DNA from: Butyrivibrio sp.
GTDB taxonomy: Bacteria > Bacillota > Clostridia > Lachnospirales > Lachnospiraceae
Assembly: GCA_017615275.1 (NCBI GenBank)
Contig: JAGAAO010000017.1
Location: 79,028 to 143,027 of the forward strand
DNA length: 64,000 nt
Direction: 5' to 3'
The notes beneath the pieces are model-generated. The model was not told where the DNA came from, made no database searches, and saw only the letters and a list, made by a program, of their open reading frames with translations. Shown here piece by piece: positions 43,834 to 52,683 of the stretch (positions are counted from its first letter, which is position 1; every line of letters begins with the position of its first letter). The position numbers and the translations under genes were made by a program.

Positions 43834-44553
43834 ATGGCAACGATCATAAAAACAAAGAAGTTAACTATAAATGATACGGGCAGGAAACTTGCATTGTCCA
43901 AAGACGCGGAGAAAAAAATAAACGACTTCTGGGAAGATCTTTTAAAAGTTTATCCGTGGATGTTTAACGGCCCTGTTTATTCGACGGAAAAAATGGAGAA
44001 CAACGACGGAGAAGTTTATCTCGAAATAGAGCTGTCCGATTACGCCAATTATAAGTGCGGACAGGTAAACGATCTTGGAGATTACGCATGTAAGAACACA
44101 TATGCAGGCGGTATTCTTAAATCTGCCGACAATAAGTTTTTTGTCTCATTAAATGGAACAGGCTCTGAGAATAAAGGAAAGATACAGTTTATAGGCGGCG
44201 TTATCGATCCTGACGACAGAGATGAGGAAGGCAAGCTCGATCCCGTTAAGGCAGCGCTGCGAGAGTTTGAAGAAGAAGCCGGCAAAGCTATCAGGGACAG
44301 CATTGTTTCAACGGGCGATACTTATCTTATTACCAATGAAAAGAAATACGGCATTCAGACGGTATTTTATTCAAGCATGAATTCAGAAGAGATCCTTGCG
44401 GCATTTGATGCGTTCAAAAACGGATCTGACAATGATGAGATAGCAAGAATAGTTTCTTTTGGAAAAGATAATATAGATGAGCTTAAGGAATATGCAGAAA
44501 GGCATGATATAGGAGTTATCGACCTATTGACTGCTCTTATAAAAGATATGTAA
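43834..44553 (+). CDS. NUDIX-family hydrolase
   Basis: A 239-residue protein with a NUDIX box near residues 135-157: GGVIDPDD then ALREFEEEAGKA, matching REx2EExGx. The expected Glu eight positions before the Arg is a Leu and the region before it is stretched, so the box is atypical. NUDIX enzymes cleave nucleoside diphosphates linked to other groups. The start is uncertain: GAGGAG lies three bases before a TTG at 43822 and 15 bases before the ATG at 43834. It stands alone with a 364-base gap upstream that holds the Fur remnant. Confidence 0.75.
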   Translation: MATIIKTKKLTINDTGRKLALSKDAEKKINDFWEDLLKVYPWMFNGPVYSTEKMENNDGEVYLEIELSDYANYKCGQVNDLGDYACKNTYAGGILKSADNKFFVSLNGTGSENKGKIQFIGGVIDPDDRDEEGKLDPVKAALREFEEEAGKAIRDSIVSTGDTYLITNEKKYGIQTVFYSSMNSEEILAAFDAFKNGSDNDEIARIVSFGKDNIDELKEYAERHDIGVIDLLTALIKDM

Positions 44554-44601
44554 GCTTAAGGAAATGAGATAACAGGTCTATTTTGACAGAAAGGAAGAAG
44601 T

Positions 44602-45129
44602 ATGAAAAAAGCTGTAGTTATATTGGATGGTCTGTTCGTATATTTGTTTTTGTGCATGATCGCGTGTCTTTTCGCAGAGGCTTCAAGTGATATGGACATA
44701 GTTGATTATATGAAGATCGTTTTTCGTTCCGGTGCGGTTTTGGGCGTGATCACAATAATTTGGACGATCGCAAACTGCCTGAAAAGTTGCATGATAGAGC
44801 CGAAAGAAGCAGTATCACTTGCAAAATTGCAGATGATACTTCGACTGGTTCAGATTCCGGCATATATAGTTATATTTTTGCTGGGAGTAATCCTGGTGTT
44901 CACATTTTTCGGCTTAGTCATGGCTATGATATTGGCAGTTATCGACGGGATCAGTATTGCGCTTACGGGCACAGCATCTATTGCCGTTTATGCACATCTT
45001 TTGAAAAATAATCTGATCACCAAAAAGCAGTTTATCGGTTACTCCATCTTGTCATATATATATGTTCTGGATGTTATAGCTTCAATACTTTGCTATACAA
45101 ACGTAAAGAGGAAAATATCTTCATTATAA
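44602..45129 (+). CDS. Four-helix membrane protein, paralogue of the gene at 47633
   Basis: A 175-residue membrane protein with helices near 7-27, 40-60, 82-112 and 140-165. It begins MKKAVVILDGLFVYLFLC. The central segment EAVSLAKLQMILRLVQIPAYI is shared with EAIVLAKVQMIVRLVQIPICG in the gene at 47633, so the two are paralogues. No function is known. AAAGGAAG precedes the ATG. The last six bases overlap the convergent gene at 45124. Confidence 0.75.
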   Translation: MKKAVVILDGLFVYLFLCMIACLFAEASSDMDIVDYMKIVFRSGAVLGVITIIWTIANCLKSCMIEPKEAVSLAKLQMILRLVQIPAYIVIFLLGVILVFTFFGLVMAMILAVIDGISIALTGTASIAVYAHLLKNNLITKKQFIGYSILSYIYVLDVIASILCYTNVKRKISSL

Positions 45130-45498
45130 TAAAAAGAAATTTGCGTAGATTGCGGCTATCGCAAACGTAAGACCAAGAAATATTGCGGTTCCTGCTATAA
45201 GATATTGCACTTTGTGAATTTCTTTGGAAAAGATAAGAAGCTTGGGGAAGGATTTACAGATATATACTTCGTATTCTTCCCCTCTTTTTATAGGATCCTT
45301 TTTGGGACACAGACTCATAGGATATGTCGTTATTTCTTTGTTGTTTCTTGTAAAAACAAAAGCGCCCGGTGCTTTATCGGGAGAGTAGACCGCTTTAATT
45401 TTTTCGTTGCAGATTTTATCTATAAATATCATCAATATTCCAATAATAATAAATCCAAGTCCGAGTGCTATCTGTATAAGTCCCATAATTATTTTCAT
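45124..45498 (-). CDS. Two-helix membrane protein, DUF3592-like
   Basis: A 124-residue protein with a helix at each end (about 5-27 and 100-122) and a middle domain of about 70 residues with a CxxGEEYEVYIC-like pattern (RGEEYEVYICKS). The layout resembles DUF3592-type membrane proteins. Its 3' end overlaps the convergent neighbour by six bases. Role unknown. Confidence 0.7.
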   Translation of the reverse strand: MKIIMGLIQIALGLGFIIIGILMIFIDKICNEKIKAVYSPDKAPGAFVFTRNNKEITTYPMSLCPKKDPIKRGEEYEVYICKSFPKLLIFSKEIHKVQYLIAGTAIFLGLTFAIAAIYANFFLL

Positions 45499-45599
45499 TT
45501 CTGCAATGTCCTTTCCTTAGTTAAAGCGCAATAAATGTTTTTGCTATCATTATAACACTGTACATTTATTCTGAGCTTTTTTAAAATAACATTAGGTAT

Positions 45600-46283
45600 A
45601 TGTGGCGAGAAAATATTTGCAGAAAGGCGGAAAGATATAATTTGTTGGAGTTAAAGGGCATAAGGAAGAGCTATGACCGAAATGTGATCTTCGAAGATGT
45701 GAATATTTCTTTTAAGGAAGGCACAGTTACTTGTTTTGCGGGGCATAACGGTTGCGGGAAAAGTACGATGTTAAAAGTCATCGGAGGGCTGATTCCAAAG
45801 GACGCGGGCGAGATAGTCAGTGATCGGAGGATGAAGTTTGCATATGTTCCGGAAAAATTTCCTGCTGTAAATATGAAGGGCAGAGCATATTTAAAGCACA
45901 TGGCAAAGATTGACGGCATATATTCGGAGAAAGAACAGGATGAGATAATCGGCAGGTTTGCGGAGGATTTCTTTTTGACGGAGATGCTTGATAAACAGAT
46001 GAAAGATATGTCAAAGGGAACTCTTCAGAAAATCGGTGTTATTCAGGCACTTATGTGTGATCCCGATGTTTTGCTGCTGGATGAACCGCTTTCAGGACAG
46101 GATGCGGATTCTCAGGAAGTTTTTATTAAGAAGATACTTGACCTTAAGAAAAAGCAAAAGATCATTTTGCTGTCTGCGCATGAAAAGAATCTTATAGAGG
46201 TACTTAGTGACCGCATTTACACTATTGAAAAAGGTAAGGTTATTTTATGCAACGAGGAAACTAAGCAGGAGGGCAGCAGATAG
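45600..46283 (+). CDS. ABC transporter ATP-binding protein (exporter type)
   Basis: A short ABC ATPase of 227 residues: Walker A GHNGCGKST near 55, signature MSKGTLQKI near 137 and Walker B LLLDEPLSGQD near 158. It resembles the CcmA group used by small exporters. The ATG at 45600 has weak AGG spacing; a TTG at 45642 gives the more typical start MLELKGIRKSYD. It should work with the membrane protein encoded three bases downstream. Confidence 0.87.
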   Translation: MWRENICRKAERYNLLELKGIRKSYDRNVIFEDVNISFKEGTVTCFAGHNGCGKSTMLKVIGGLIPKDAGEIVSDRRMKFAYVPEKFPAVNMKGRAYLKHMAKIDGIYSEKEQDEIIGRFAEDFFLTEMLDKQMKDMSKGTLQKIGVIQALMCDPDVLLLDEPLSGQDADSQEVFIKKILDLKKKQKIILLSAHEKNLIEVLSDRIYTIEKGKVILCNEETKQEGSR

Positions 46284-46286
46284 AAA

Positions 46287-47021
46287 ATGGTTATGAAACT
46301 TTGTAATAGTATTAACTACAGACTTCACAGGTATTTTGCCGGTTCAAAACCGGTTTTTCCCATGATAATTATTTTGTGCTTTATTGGGAGTATGTACACT
46401 TTTAAACCTATGGACGTCATAAGCGGATACATTATTTCCGGTGTATTTGTATTTGGACTTATGACTTTTGTGACATTTAATATAGGTGGCAGTGAGGAAA
46501 AGGTAGAAGAGCAGATATTGTTCCTTAGAGGAAATAGTCTGATTGATTATTATATTTCAAGAGAGCTGGGGCTTATTGTGATCTGCGCTCTGTATTCGTT
46601 TATAACAGCGATTGCTCCGGTGTTTGTAAATGCGATGAACGGATTTAACTTTTTTACCCGAAGCCTTACCGTACATGATGTCGTGATGGGAATTATATTG
46701 CTGTTTGGAAGCGGGCTTGCGGGAACGCTGATCGGAGATTTGCTCAATCTAAGGATAATGAAGAACAGAAAGCTTTCGCTTATGCTGACCGCGATGATAG
46801 CATTGCTGACATTCTCAAATGACGGTATTCAGCAGAAGGTAAGTTATCTTGGGATATTGAAATTTCTGCTTCCGCCGATCATGACTCCCGCCAAAATTTT
46901 CAGCGGAGCGGATGTGATCAATACCGGGAAGATGCTCATTATTTTTTTACAGATAATAATTAATTATGTTGTATTTACTGCGATAAAAATTGCTGTGATG
47001 AACAAAAACAGGTTTAATTAA
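46287..47021 (+). CDS. ABC transporter membrane subunit
   Basis: A 244-residue protein with about six helices in the ABC-2 layout, directly after the ATPase gene, giving a minimal two-gene exporter. The substrate is unknown. Because two paralogous four-helix proteins flank the pair (44602 and 47633), they may be linked functionally, but that is only positional. Confidence 0.78.
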   Translation: MVMKLCNSINYRLHRYFAGSKPVFPMIIILCFIGSMYTFKPMDVISGYIISGVFVFGLMTFVTFNIGGSEEKVEEQILFLRGNSLIDYYISRELGLIVICALYSFITAIAPVFVNAMNGFNFFTRSLTVHDVVMGIILLFGSGLAGTLIGDLLNLRIMKNRKLSLMLTAMIALLTFSNDGIQQKVSYLGILKFLLPPIMTPAKIFSGADVINTGKMLIIFLQIIINYVVFTAIKIAVMNKNRFN

Positions 47022-47041
47022 ATAGCGATATATGTTAAATG

Positions 47042-47086
47042 GCATTCTTTTGGTTGGAAAAACGTTATGATAAAAGAATGCTATTT
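47042..47086 (+). terminator. Terminator of the ABC exporter genes
   Basis: GCATTCTTTT (47042) pairs with AAAAGAATGC (47072), a 20-base loop between, followed by TATTTTTA. Confidence 0.7.
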
Positions 47087-47191
47087 TTATGCTAATAAAG
47101 TTTCTTGATTTTGAATATATGTCCGTGATAATATGTTAAAAATATATTCGCATATTTTATTGTTTATATAGAAGATAAAAGGAGAGAAAAA

Positions 47192-47578
47192 ATGCATTTA
47201 ATTGGGGTTAAAGAGGAGAATGGATGGGACCTTTCAAGATGGGAACTTACATATCGTGTTAGTTGGGGAATGATCAAAAAGGCCATAGCTTTAGCTTATG
47301 AATATTATGACCATGTAGAGATTTTTGTAGATAACAGACCTGTTAATGTTAGTAGCAAAGAGGATATTCTTAGAATTGAAGAGAGCAGAGATATGGTTAT
47401 CAGAGGAATGTCCAAGATAATCAATGCACCTGTTATGATCGTACTTTACAATCAGCTGACTGCTGTTGATGTTAACGTGGCACAGCTTAACGATGAGTTT
47501 AAGGATACTGACTACGAGAAGTTCAATCATTCGATGTGTCAGTTCCTGGATAGCCTGGAAATTGCCATGTACAGATAA
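47192..47578 (+). CDS. Hypothetical cytoplasmic protein, 128 aa
   Basis: The 128-residue product is acidic and lacks signal and membrane segments. It opens MHLIGVKEENGWDLSRWELTYRV with a pattern of alternating strands and helices (residues 25-60 and 95-125 helical). AAAGGAG precedes the ATG by six bases, so it is well expressed. No family recognised. A membrane protein gene follows 54 bases later. Confidence 0.7.
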   Translation: MHLIGVKEENGWDLSRWELTYRVSWGMIKKAIALAYEYYDHVEIFVDNRPVNVSSKEDILRIEESRDMVIRGMSKIINAPVMIVLYNQLTAVDVNVAQLNDEFKDTDYEKFNHSMCQFLDSLEIAMYR

Positions 47579-47632
47579 TATACGATGGCTTGCCGTATTG
47601 TCTGCGATTATTGGAGATCGGAGGAAGCAGAT

Positions 47633-48157
47633 ATGAAAAAAAGCGTAATTATCATTGATGGACTTTATATGTTGATGCTCGCGATTGTTTCTTTGATAGT
47701 ATTTGGAAAAGAAACATATATATCAAACAGAGCAGCAGGAAGATCTGTCAAGCTTTTTGCTGCATGCGGACTCATTCTTATAATCGTGACGTTGATGCAT
47801 ACATTAAGTTGCTGCGGCAATGAATATATAGCAGATGCCAAGGAAGCGATAGTACTTGCCAAAGTCCAGATGATAGTACGACTTGTGCAGATTCCGATAT
47901 GCGGCTTCGTGTTCCTGTTCTGTACAGCAATGACATTTTCATTTGTAAATATCAATTTCGGATTTGCTCTAATGCTTGGGAAATTGATCAATTACATAAT
48001 TACAGGAATGGCTTCCGTCGGAGTATATACAATGCTATATAAAAGCGGTCTGATCACGAAGAGGCAGCGAACCGAGTATTCGATATTTTCATTTTTTTAC
48101 ATGTTTGACTTATTTATCGCGCTTAAATGTTATAGGGAAGTTAAGAACAGAGCGTGA
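47633..48157 (+). CDS. Four-helix membrane protein, paralogue of the gene at 44602
   Basis: A 174-residue membrane protein, MKKSVIIIDGLYMLMLAI at the start, with about four helices and the same core block as the gene at 44602. The ATG at 47633 follows GGAGGAAG; an in-frame ATG at 47585 lacks one. The two copies flank an ABC exporter and a small soluble gene. Role unknown. Confidence 0.73.
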   Translation: MKKSVIIIDGLYMLMLAIVSLIVFGKETYISNRAAGRSVKLFAACGLILIIVTLMHTLSCCGNEYIADAKEAIVLAKVQMIVRLVQIPICGFVFLFCTAMTFSFVNINFGFALMLGKLINYIITGMASVGVYTMLYKSGLITKRQRTEYSIFSFFYMFDLFIALKCYREVKNRA

Positions 48158-48202
48158 AAAATTGATTCAGGGACAGAGACAATTATATTGACATTTAGAG
48201 AT

Positions 48203-48250
48203 AGAAACAGTTTTTCGTTTTGGGATGAAGAACTGTTTCTTTATTTTTTA
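48203..48250 (+). terminator. Intrinsic terminator
   Basis: AGAAACAGTT (48203) pairs with AACTGTTTCT (48231), followed by TTATTTTTTA. Confidence 0.8.
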
Positions 48251-48363
48251 AAATTAACATGCAACGTTTTGAAAGTGCCGTTTGTGTATAGAGTGTAATA
48301 AGTATTTGGGGGAAATAAATCAGGTTGTAATTGTTTTTTTCACGATAAGAGGAGAGAAAAAAG

Positions 48364-49071
48364 ATGAAAAAGAGAAGTTTAACAACAATATTTTTTGCTG
48401 CAGTTATGATGCTTACACTTGTGGGATGCAGTACCAATCCGATGGGACAGGGCTTTGCATTTAACAATGATGACGATTTTGACGATGATTATGATTTAGA
48501 TACAGATGATGACGATTTTGATGATGATTTTGACGATGATGATATAGATATTGATGATATCGAAGACGACGATGATGAGTACATTGCAGATGTTTCTTCA
48601 GGCGGTAATGCTTTATCTGAATATGATCTGTATTTTGAGTATGAAGGAGAAATAGTTTCTATCCACGATGACATCGAGACTATCATTGATACTTTAGGTG
48701 CTGCGGATAAAGAGAGCATGCTCAACGGGCAGAAAGTATATACATGGGGAACTTTCCCTTTGATGCTTTCTGTTGTAACGGTTGAAGATGAGATTACCGG
48801 TGAAGAGAAGGTATATCAGATCGCAACAACCGATGCTACTGTCAGGACTTTGGAAGATATCGGTTGCGGAGACACCGAGGAAGATGTAATCAAAGCGTAT
48901 GGTGAGCCTCATGCCAGAAACAGAATCGATGATGAGAGTCACGATATTGCATATTTTGACGGAGATTATGGTATCATCTTCGGATTCTATGACGGATCTG
49001 AGACAATCAGCATGGTTGCATATGTTAACTACTTTACCAATATGGATGATGTAAGGATTGGAGATTTCTAA
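48364..49071 (+). CDS. Asp-rich lipoprotein with repeated BamE-like segments
   Basis: A 235-residue exported lipoprotein with lipobox LVGCST near residue 21. Residues 35-72 are almost only Asp with Phe, Tyr and Ile at intervals (DDDFDDDYDLDTDDDDF), a strongly acidic stretch that could bind calcium or the cell wall. The rest has two related segments (DDIETIIDTLGAADKESM and TEEDVIKAYGEPHAR), each resembling the BamE/SmpA-like fold. Two genes follow on the same strand. Confidence 0.78.
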   Translation: MKKRSLTTIFFAAVMMLTLVGCSTNPMGQGFAFNNDDDFDDDYDLDTDDDDFDDDFDDDDIDIDDIEDDDDEYIADVSSGGNALSEYDLYFEYEGEIVSIHDDIETIIDTLGAADKESMLNGQKVYTWGTFPLMLSVVTVEDEITGEEKVYQIATTDATVRTLEDIGCGDTEEDVIKAYGEPHARNRIDDESHDIAYFDGDYGIIFGFYDGSETISMVAYVNYFTNMDDVRIGDF

Positions 49072-49072
49072 T

Positions 49073-49432
49073 ATGAAAAAGACTTTTTCCGTACGTAACT
49101 TATTGCTCAGTATTTTTATCGGCGCTATTTTTTCGCTGATCATAAATGGCGCATATTACGCCGTAGAAAGCTTTTGTGCAAAGAATGATAAAGCTTTCCC
49201 TATACATAAAATTGAATACGGTAGTGATTGCGAAGTGAACAGTGGGATATATTGGTACGGAATTGTCGGAAATCCTGAAACAGATGGCGAAGAAATCGTG
49301 GAGTATTGCTATGAATACTATTTTGATGATAGAAAATTTAAGAAGTATGTATTTAATATGGCACTTATAAGCTCGGCTGTCTGTTTTGTGGTGATGGTCT
49401 TAAAAGGAATAAAAAATAAGCAGACCGAATGA
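49073..49432 (+). CDS. Two-helix membrane protein, 119 aa
   Basis: A 119-residue protein with helices near 8-30 and 95-115 and an extracellular middle. The ATG at 49073 begins just after the previous stop codon, so the two genes are probably coupled. Unrecognised family. Confidence 0.7.
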   Translation: MKKTFSVRNLLLSIFIGAIFSLIINGAYYAVESFCAKNDKAFPIHKIEYGSDCEVNSGIYWYGIVGNPETDGEEIVEYCYEYYFDDRKFKKYVFNMALISSAVCFVVMVLKGIKNKQTE

Positions 49433-49448
49433 TCTCGGGGAGACAGGC

Positions 49449-50003
49449 ATGAAAAAGCATTTAAAAAGTATTCTGTTCTACAGCGTTGTTGCGCTGGCAA
49501 TATATATTTTGTCACAATGCATTCTCGGGATATTTGGTCTGCAATTCAGAGCAAAGATTAATGTTTGGTGGCTTGGGATCACGTTTGGTTTATTTGTGAT
49601 CGGCGTGGTCCAGCAATGCATTATAAGGAAGAGCAAAAAGTTAGTATTTTCGGTGGTTATCGGTGTTGTTTCTTTTGCAGTACTGTGCCTTAATCCGTTT
49701 TTTGGAATTTTTGTTATAGATTCAATTGAACGAATTCCACATAAAGAACATGTTTTGGTGATTGATGGCTACAAGTTTGTCGGATATGAAGACGACTTTT
49801 GGGATGTTTTCATAGATTTTTATGATTACAAGAATGGGATTGTATCCGGAACAAAAAAGAGATTTACAGCAATTGGTTATGAAACCGATGACGCCGGGAA
49901 TAAAGTTTTTTATGATGATCTGCGTTATTATAAACATCTTGATGATATATATGAATTTAAATATGGCGAGTTCGATACAAGCGAATTGACTGTGGCTGAA
50001 TAA
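49449..50003 (+). CDS. Membrane protein with C-terminal outer domain
   Basis: The 184-residue protein has about three or four helices in the first 95 residues, then a soluble domain of strands (residues 100-184) reading HVLVIDGYKFVGYEDDFWDVF. GGGGAG precedes the ATG. It follows 16 bases after the previous gene, so the three genes from 48364 form a likely operon. A possible reading-frame remnant follows its stop (see 50000). Confidence 0.72.
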   Translation: MKKHLKSILFYSVVALAIYILSQCILGIFGLQFRAKINVWWLGITFGLFVIGVVQQCIIRKSKKLVFSVVIGVVSFAVLCLNPFFGIFVIDSIERIPHKEHVLVIDGYKFVGYEDDFWDVFIDFYDYKNGIVSGTKKRFTAIGYETDDAGNKVFYDDLRYYKHLDDIYEFKYGEFDTSELTVAE

Positions 50004-50098
50004 AAGGTAAAGGGAAGAGACGTATAGAAGAGGCACGAAAGAAAGCTACCGAATTGGAAACGAAGATAAATAATATAAATATCAATACAAATTCCTAA
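50000..50098 (+). pseudogene. Coiled-coil reading-frame remnant
   Basis: A 33-codon frame without a start codon reads KRRIEEARKKATELETKI, a coiled-coil-like stretch, directly after the stop of the previous gene and in another frame. It may be a lost C-terminal extension of that gene or a foreign fragment. Confidence 0.25.
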
Positions 50099-50178
50099 AA
50101 AGAATTAACATTTTTTCGACAACAGAATAATGATAAAATTAAAGAGGTGTACCTATAAAACTACTTGGAGGAAAAGAC

Positions 50179-50940
50179 ATGATGAACATTAACAACTTAG
50201 CAATTGCGGTAACACTTCTTTTTAGTTTGGCTCTGCCGCTTGGTCTGGTAATCTGGTGGAAGAAAAAGACAGGTGCGGGGCTATGGCCTTTCATTGCGGG
50301 AGCAATCTGTTTTACTGTATTTGCAATGGGGCTTGAGCAGATTCTTCATACATTCTGTCTGGTACAGGATAATTCCGTTTCAAATTTTATAGTGAATCAT
50401 ACTATTGCATACATGTTATACGGATCATTTGCCGCCGGTATATTTGAGGAAACGGCGCGACTTTTCGGATTCAATGTACTTCTGAAAAAATATAAAGATA
50501 AGAAAGACGCAATAGCATATGGAATAGGTCATGGTGGTATTGAGGTGATATTTATCATCGGACTTGCATATTTTTTTATTTTCCTTGCTATTTGCGGGGT
50601 GACTGTAGGAGATGAGGCAACGACGCAAACGCTGCTGACTACAGCAGAAACCGTTAAAGTGAGCACTTGCTGCATGGGTATGCTTGAGAGAATATCAGCA
50701 ATGCTGACCCATGTGGGCTTGTCGATGATCGTATTTGTAGCAGCCAGAGAAAAAGGAAAGTTTTGGTTATATCCGATTGCGATATTGCTTCATGCTGTTT
50801 TGGATGCGCCGGCAGCTCTTTTCCAGATAGGTGTACCGATACCTATGTGGGTGTTGGAAGCTGAGATGTTAGTGATGAGTGTTGTGGTTTTCATGATAGG
50901 AAAGAAGATCCTGAAGGATCATAAGGTAGAGAATGGATGA
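50179..50940 (+). CDS. YhfC-family intramembrane protease
   Basis: A 253-residue membrane protein with about seven helices. The motif FEETARLFGF near 97 supplies the catalytic Glu pair, and GIGHGGIEVIF near 122 and HAVLDAPAAL near 210 supply histidines, the pattern of YhfC-type glutamic proteases. Their substrates are mostly unknown. It overlaps the YitT gene by eight bases, so the two are coupled. Ribosome site GGAGG. Confidence 0.85.
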   Translation: MMNINNLAIAVTLLFSLALPLGLVIWWKKKTGAGLWPFIAGAICFTVFAMGLEQILHTFCLVQDNSVSNFIVNHTIAYMLYGSFAAGIFEETARLFGFNVLLKKYKDKKDAIAYGIGHGGIEVIFIIGLAYFFIFLAICGVTVGDEATTQTLLTTAETVKVSTCCMGMLERISAMLTHVGLSMIVFVAAREKGKFWLYPIAILLHAVLDAPAALFQIGVPIPMWVLEAEMLVMSVVVFMIGKKILKDHKVENG

Positions 50941-51811
50941 AAAGATAAAAAGTAAAAATTACAGATGGATGTCGCTTAGGCTTATTGTGGTGATTGTTGC
51001 TTCCGTGGTATTTGCGTTAAATATCAAATCTTTTGTCAGGGCAGGAGGAATTCTGCCCGGAGGAGCAACAGGTTTGACCTTGCTGATACAGGAAGTTGCG
51101 GCAAGATTTTTAGGGGTAAATATTCCGTATACCCCTATTAACGTTGCCATAAATGTTATTCCCGTCTACATAGGATTTAAGTTTATCGGGAAGAAGTTCA
51201 CATCACTTTCGTGTATTGTTATCGTACTGACGGGTATTCTGGCAGACCTTATTCCGGGCTTCGCAATAACCGACGACGTTATGCTGATAAGCTTATTCGG
51301 AGGCATTATAAACGGTGTGGCTGTCAGCATGTGCCTTCTGATGGACGCTACAAGCGGAGGATTGGATTTCATAGCTATTTACCTATACAAGAAGAATGGT
51401 ACGGATGGATTTAATGTGACGCTATATATAAATGCTTGCATTCTCATTGTTGCAGGTGCTTTGTTTGGATGGGAGAGAGCACTTTATTCCATCGTATTCC
51501 AATATGCATCTACGACAGTGATCCATGTCCTTTATCGCAAATATCAGCAGACTACGCTGTTCATAGTGACGCAGTATCCCGATGAGATCAGTGCTCTTAT
51601 ATACAACATGTCAAATCATGGCTCTACGATAATCTACGGCAGGGGCTCTCATGAAGAGGGCAAAGGAAAATCTGTGGTATATTCTGTCGTCACTGCAACT
51701 CAGGTAAATCAGATAATCAATGCTATAAAGGGAATTGATCCCGGTGCATTTGTAAACGCCTTCAAGTCAGAGAGAATCTCCGGCAGGTTCTATCGCATTC
51801 CGGAAGATTAG
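50933..51811 (+). CDS. YitT-family membrane protein
   Basis: A 292-residue protein with five or six helices (1-200) and a C-terminal cytoplasmic DUF2179 domain. Family motifs include GGILPGGATGLTLLIQ, GGLDFIAIYLYKKNG and the C-terminal SERISGRFYRIPED-like end. Members are widespread in Firmicutes; the role is not settled. The start overlaps the upstream protease gene. Confidence 0.92.
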   Translation: MDEKIKSKNYRWMSLRLIVVIVASVVFALNIKSFVRAGGILPGGATGLTLLIQEVAARFLGVNIPYTPINVAINVIPVYIGFKFIGKKFTSLSCIVIVLTGILADLIPGFAITDDVMLISLFGGIINGVAVSMCLLMDATSGGLDFIAIYLYKKNGTDGFNVTLYINACILIVAGALFGWERALYSIVFQYASTTVIHVLYRKYQQTTLFIVTQYPDEISALIYNMSNHGSTIIYGRGSHEEGKGKSVVYSVVTATQVNQIINAIKGIDPGAFVNAFKSERISGRFYRIPED

Positions 51812-51877
51812 TGAAGTATATAGAAAAAGAAACGCCGGTTTTGTCAGCGGTTTCGGAGGATAACCAAGGAGGACGGT

Positions 51878-52594
51878 ATGGATAAAAAAGCGATGGTTTC
51901 AGCGATTAACGAAAAATATGAGGCATTGAAAGCAGCACTTGAGGGTGATGATCTTACAAAGATTCGAGAGCTGACTTTGGAACTGCACGCGATGGTTCAT
52001 CCTGCGGAAATTTCGGGAAGAGAAGAAAAGACAATTGCGGATTACGTTTTGGATTATATGATGCAAGGACATCAAAATGAGTTTGTTCAGAGAGAGCCTT
52101 GGGATACGGATCTTAAGTATGCCGGTTCGAAAACAGTTCCTATCTGTTGGCAATTGTGGCATACATATAGAATCGAGGATCTGGTCAGCAACATACTTAT
52201 GGAGAATGGCACGCAGGTCTTTAATGCGGATTGGCAGAAAAGAATCGGCTCTTCCATAACAGATACGGGCAATGCTCTTGAACCTGATGAGCTGGCATTA
52301 TGGGCAGAAGCAATCAACGCGGAAGAGCTGCGAAATTATATGATCGCGGTCGGAAAGAATACGCGGCGTATTTTATCGGGATTGAAGCTAGAGCAGATTA
52401 AATCCATGGTACCGGAAGAATGGGTTATGAGGATCCTGGAAGAGGGCGGCGTTACGACTGATTTCCGCTCGGTCTGGCTCCTTGTTTTCTGGGGCAGGCT
52501 TACGATTGGCGGGATGATCCTGACTCCGATGACTTCGCATCATATGATGCATCTTCCGACATGTATAGATAGGATAGAAGCTATCGGTATATAA
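51878..52594 (+). CDS. DinB-like metal-binding protein
   Basis: The 238-residue product is mostly helical. WQLWHTYRIEDL near residue 90 resembles the first metal-ligand helix of the DinB/YfiT four-helix family, and TSHHMMHLPTCID near the C-terminus resembles the last. Members often act as thiol-dependent detoxification enzymes. The assignment rests on these two histidine segments only. AAGGAGG precedes the ATG by eight bases. Confidence 0.65.
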   Translation: MDKKAMVSAINEKYEALKAALEGDDLTKIRELTLELHAMVHPAEISGREEKTIADYVLDYMMQGHQNEFVQREPWDTDLKYAGSKTVPICWQLWHTYRIEDLVSNILMENGTQVFNADWQKRIGSSITDTGNALEPDELALWAEAINAEELRNYMIAVGKNTRRILSGLKLEQIKSMVPEEWVMRILEEGGVTTDFRSVWLLVFWGRLTIGGMILTPMTSHHMMHLPTCIDRIEAIGI

Positions 52595-52683
52595 TGGGAG
52601 AATTGTCAAATGTGACACTTTCATGGTTATATTGGGGGAATCAGGCGAGTTTGAATGCTATAGTTAGTGAAATTTTTAGAAAA

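Noticed and set aside
45205-45534. Plus-strand protein opposite the gene at 45124
   Set aside because: It mirrors the minus-strand gene, has no ribosome site and reads as a Phe/Lys-rich shadow.
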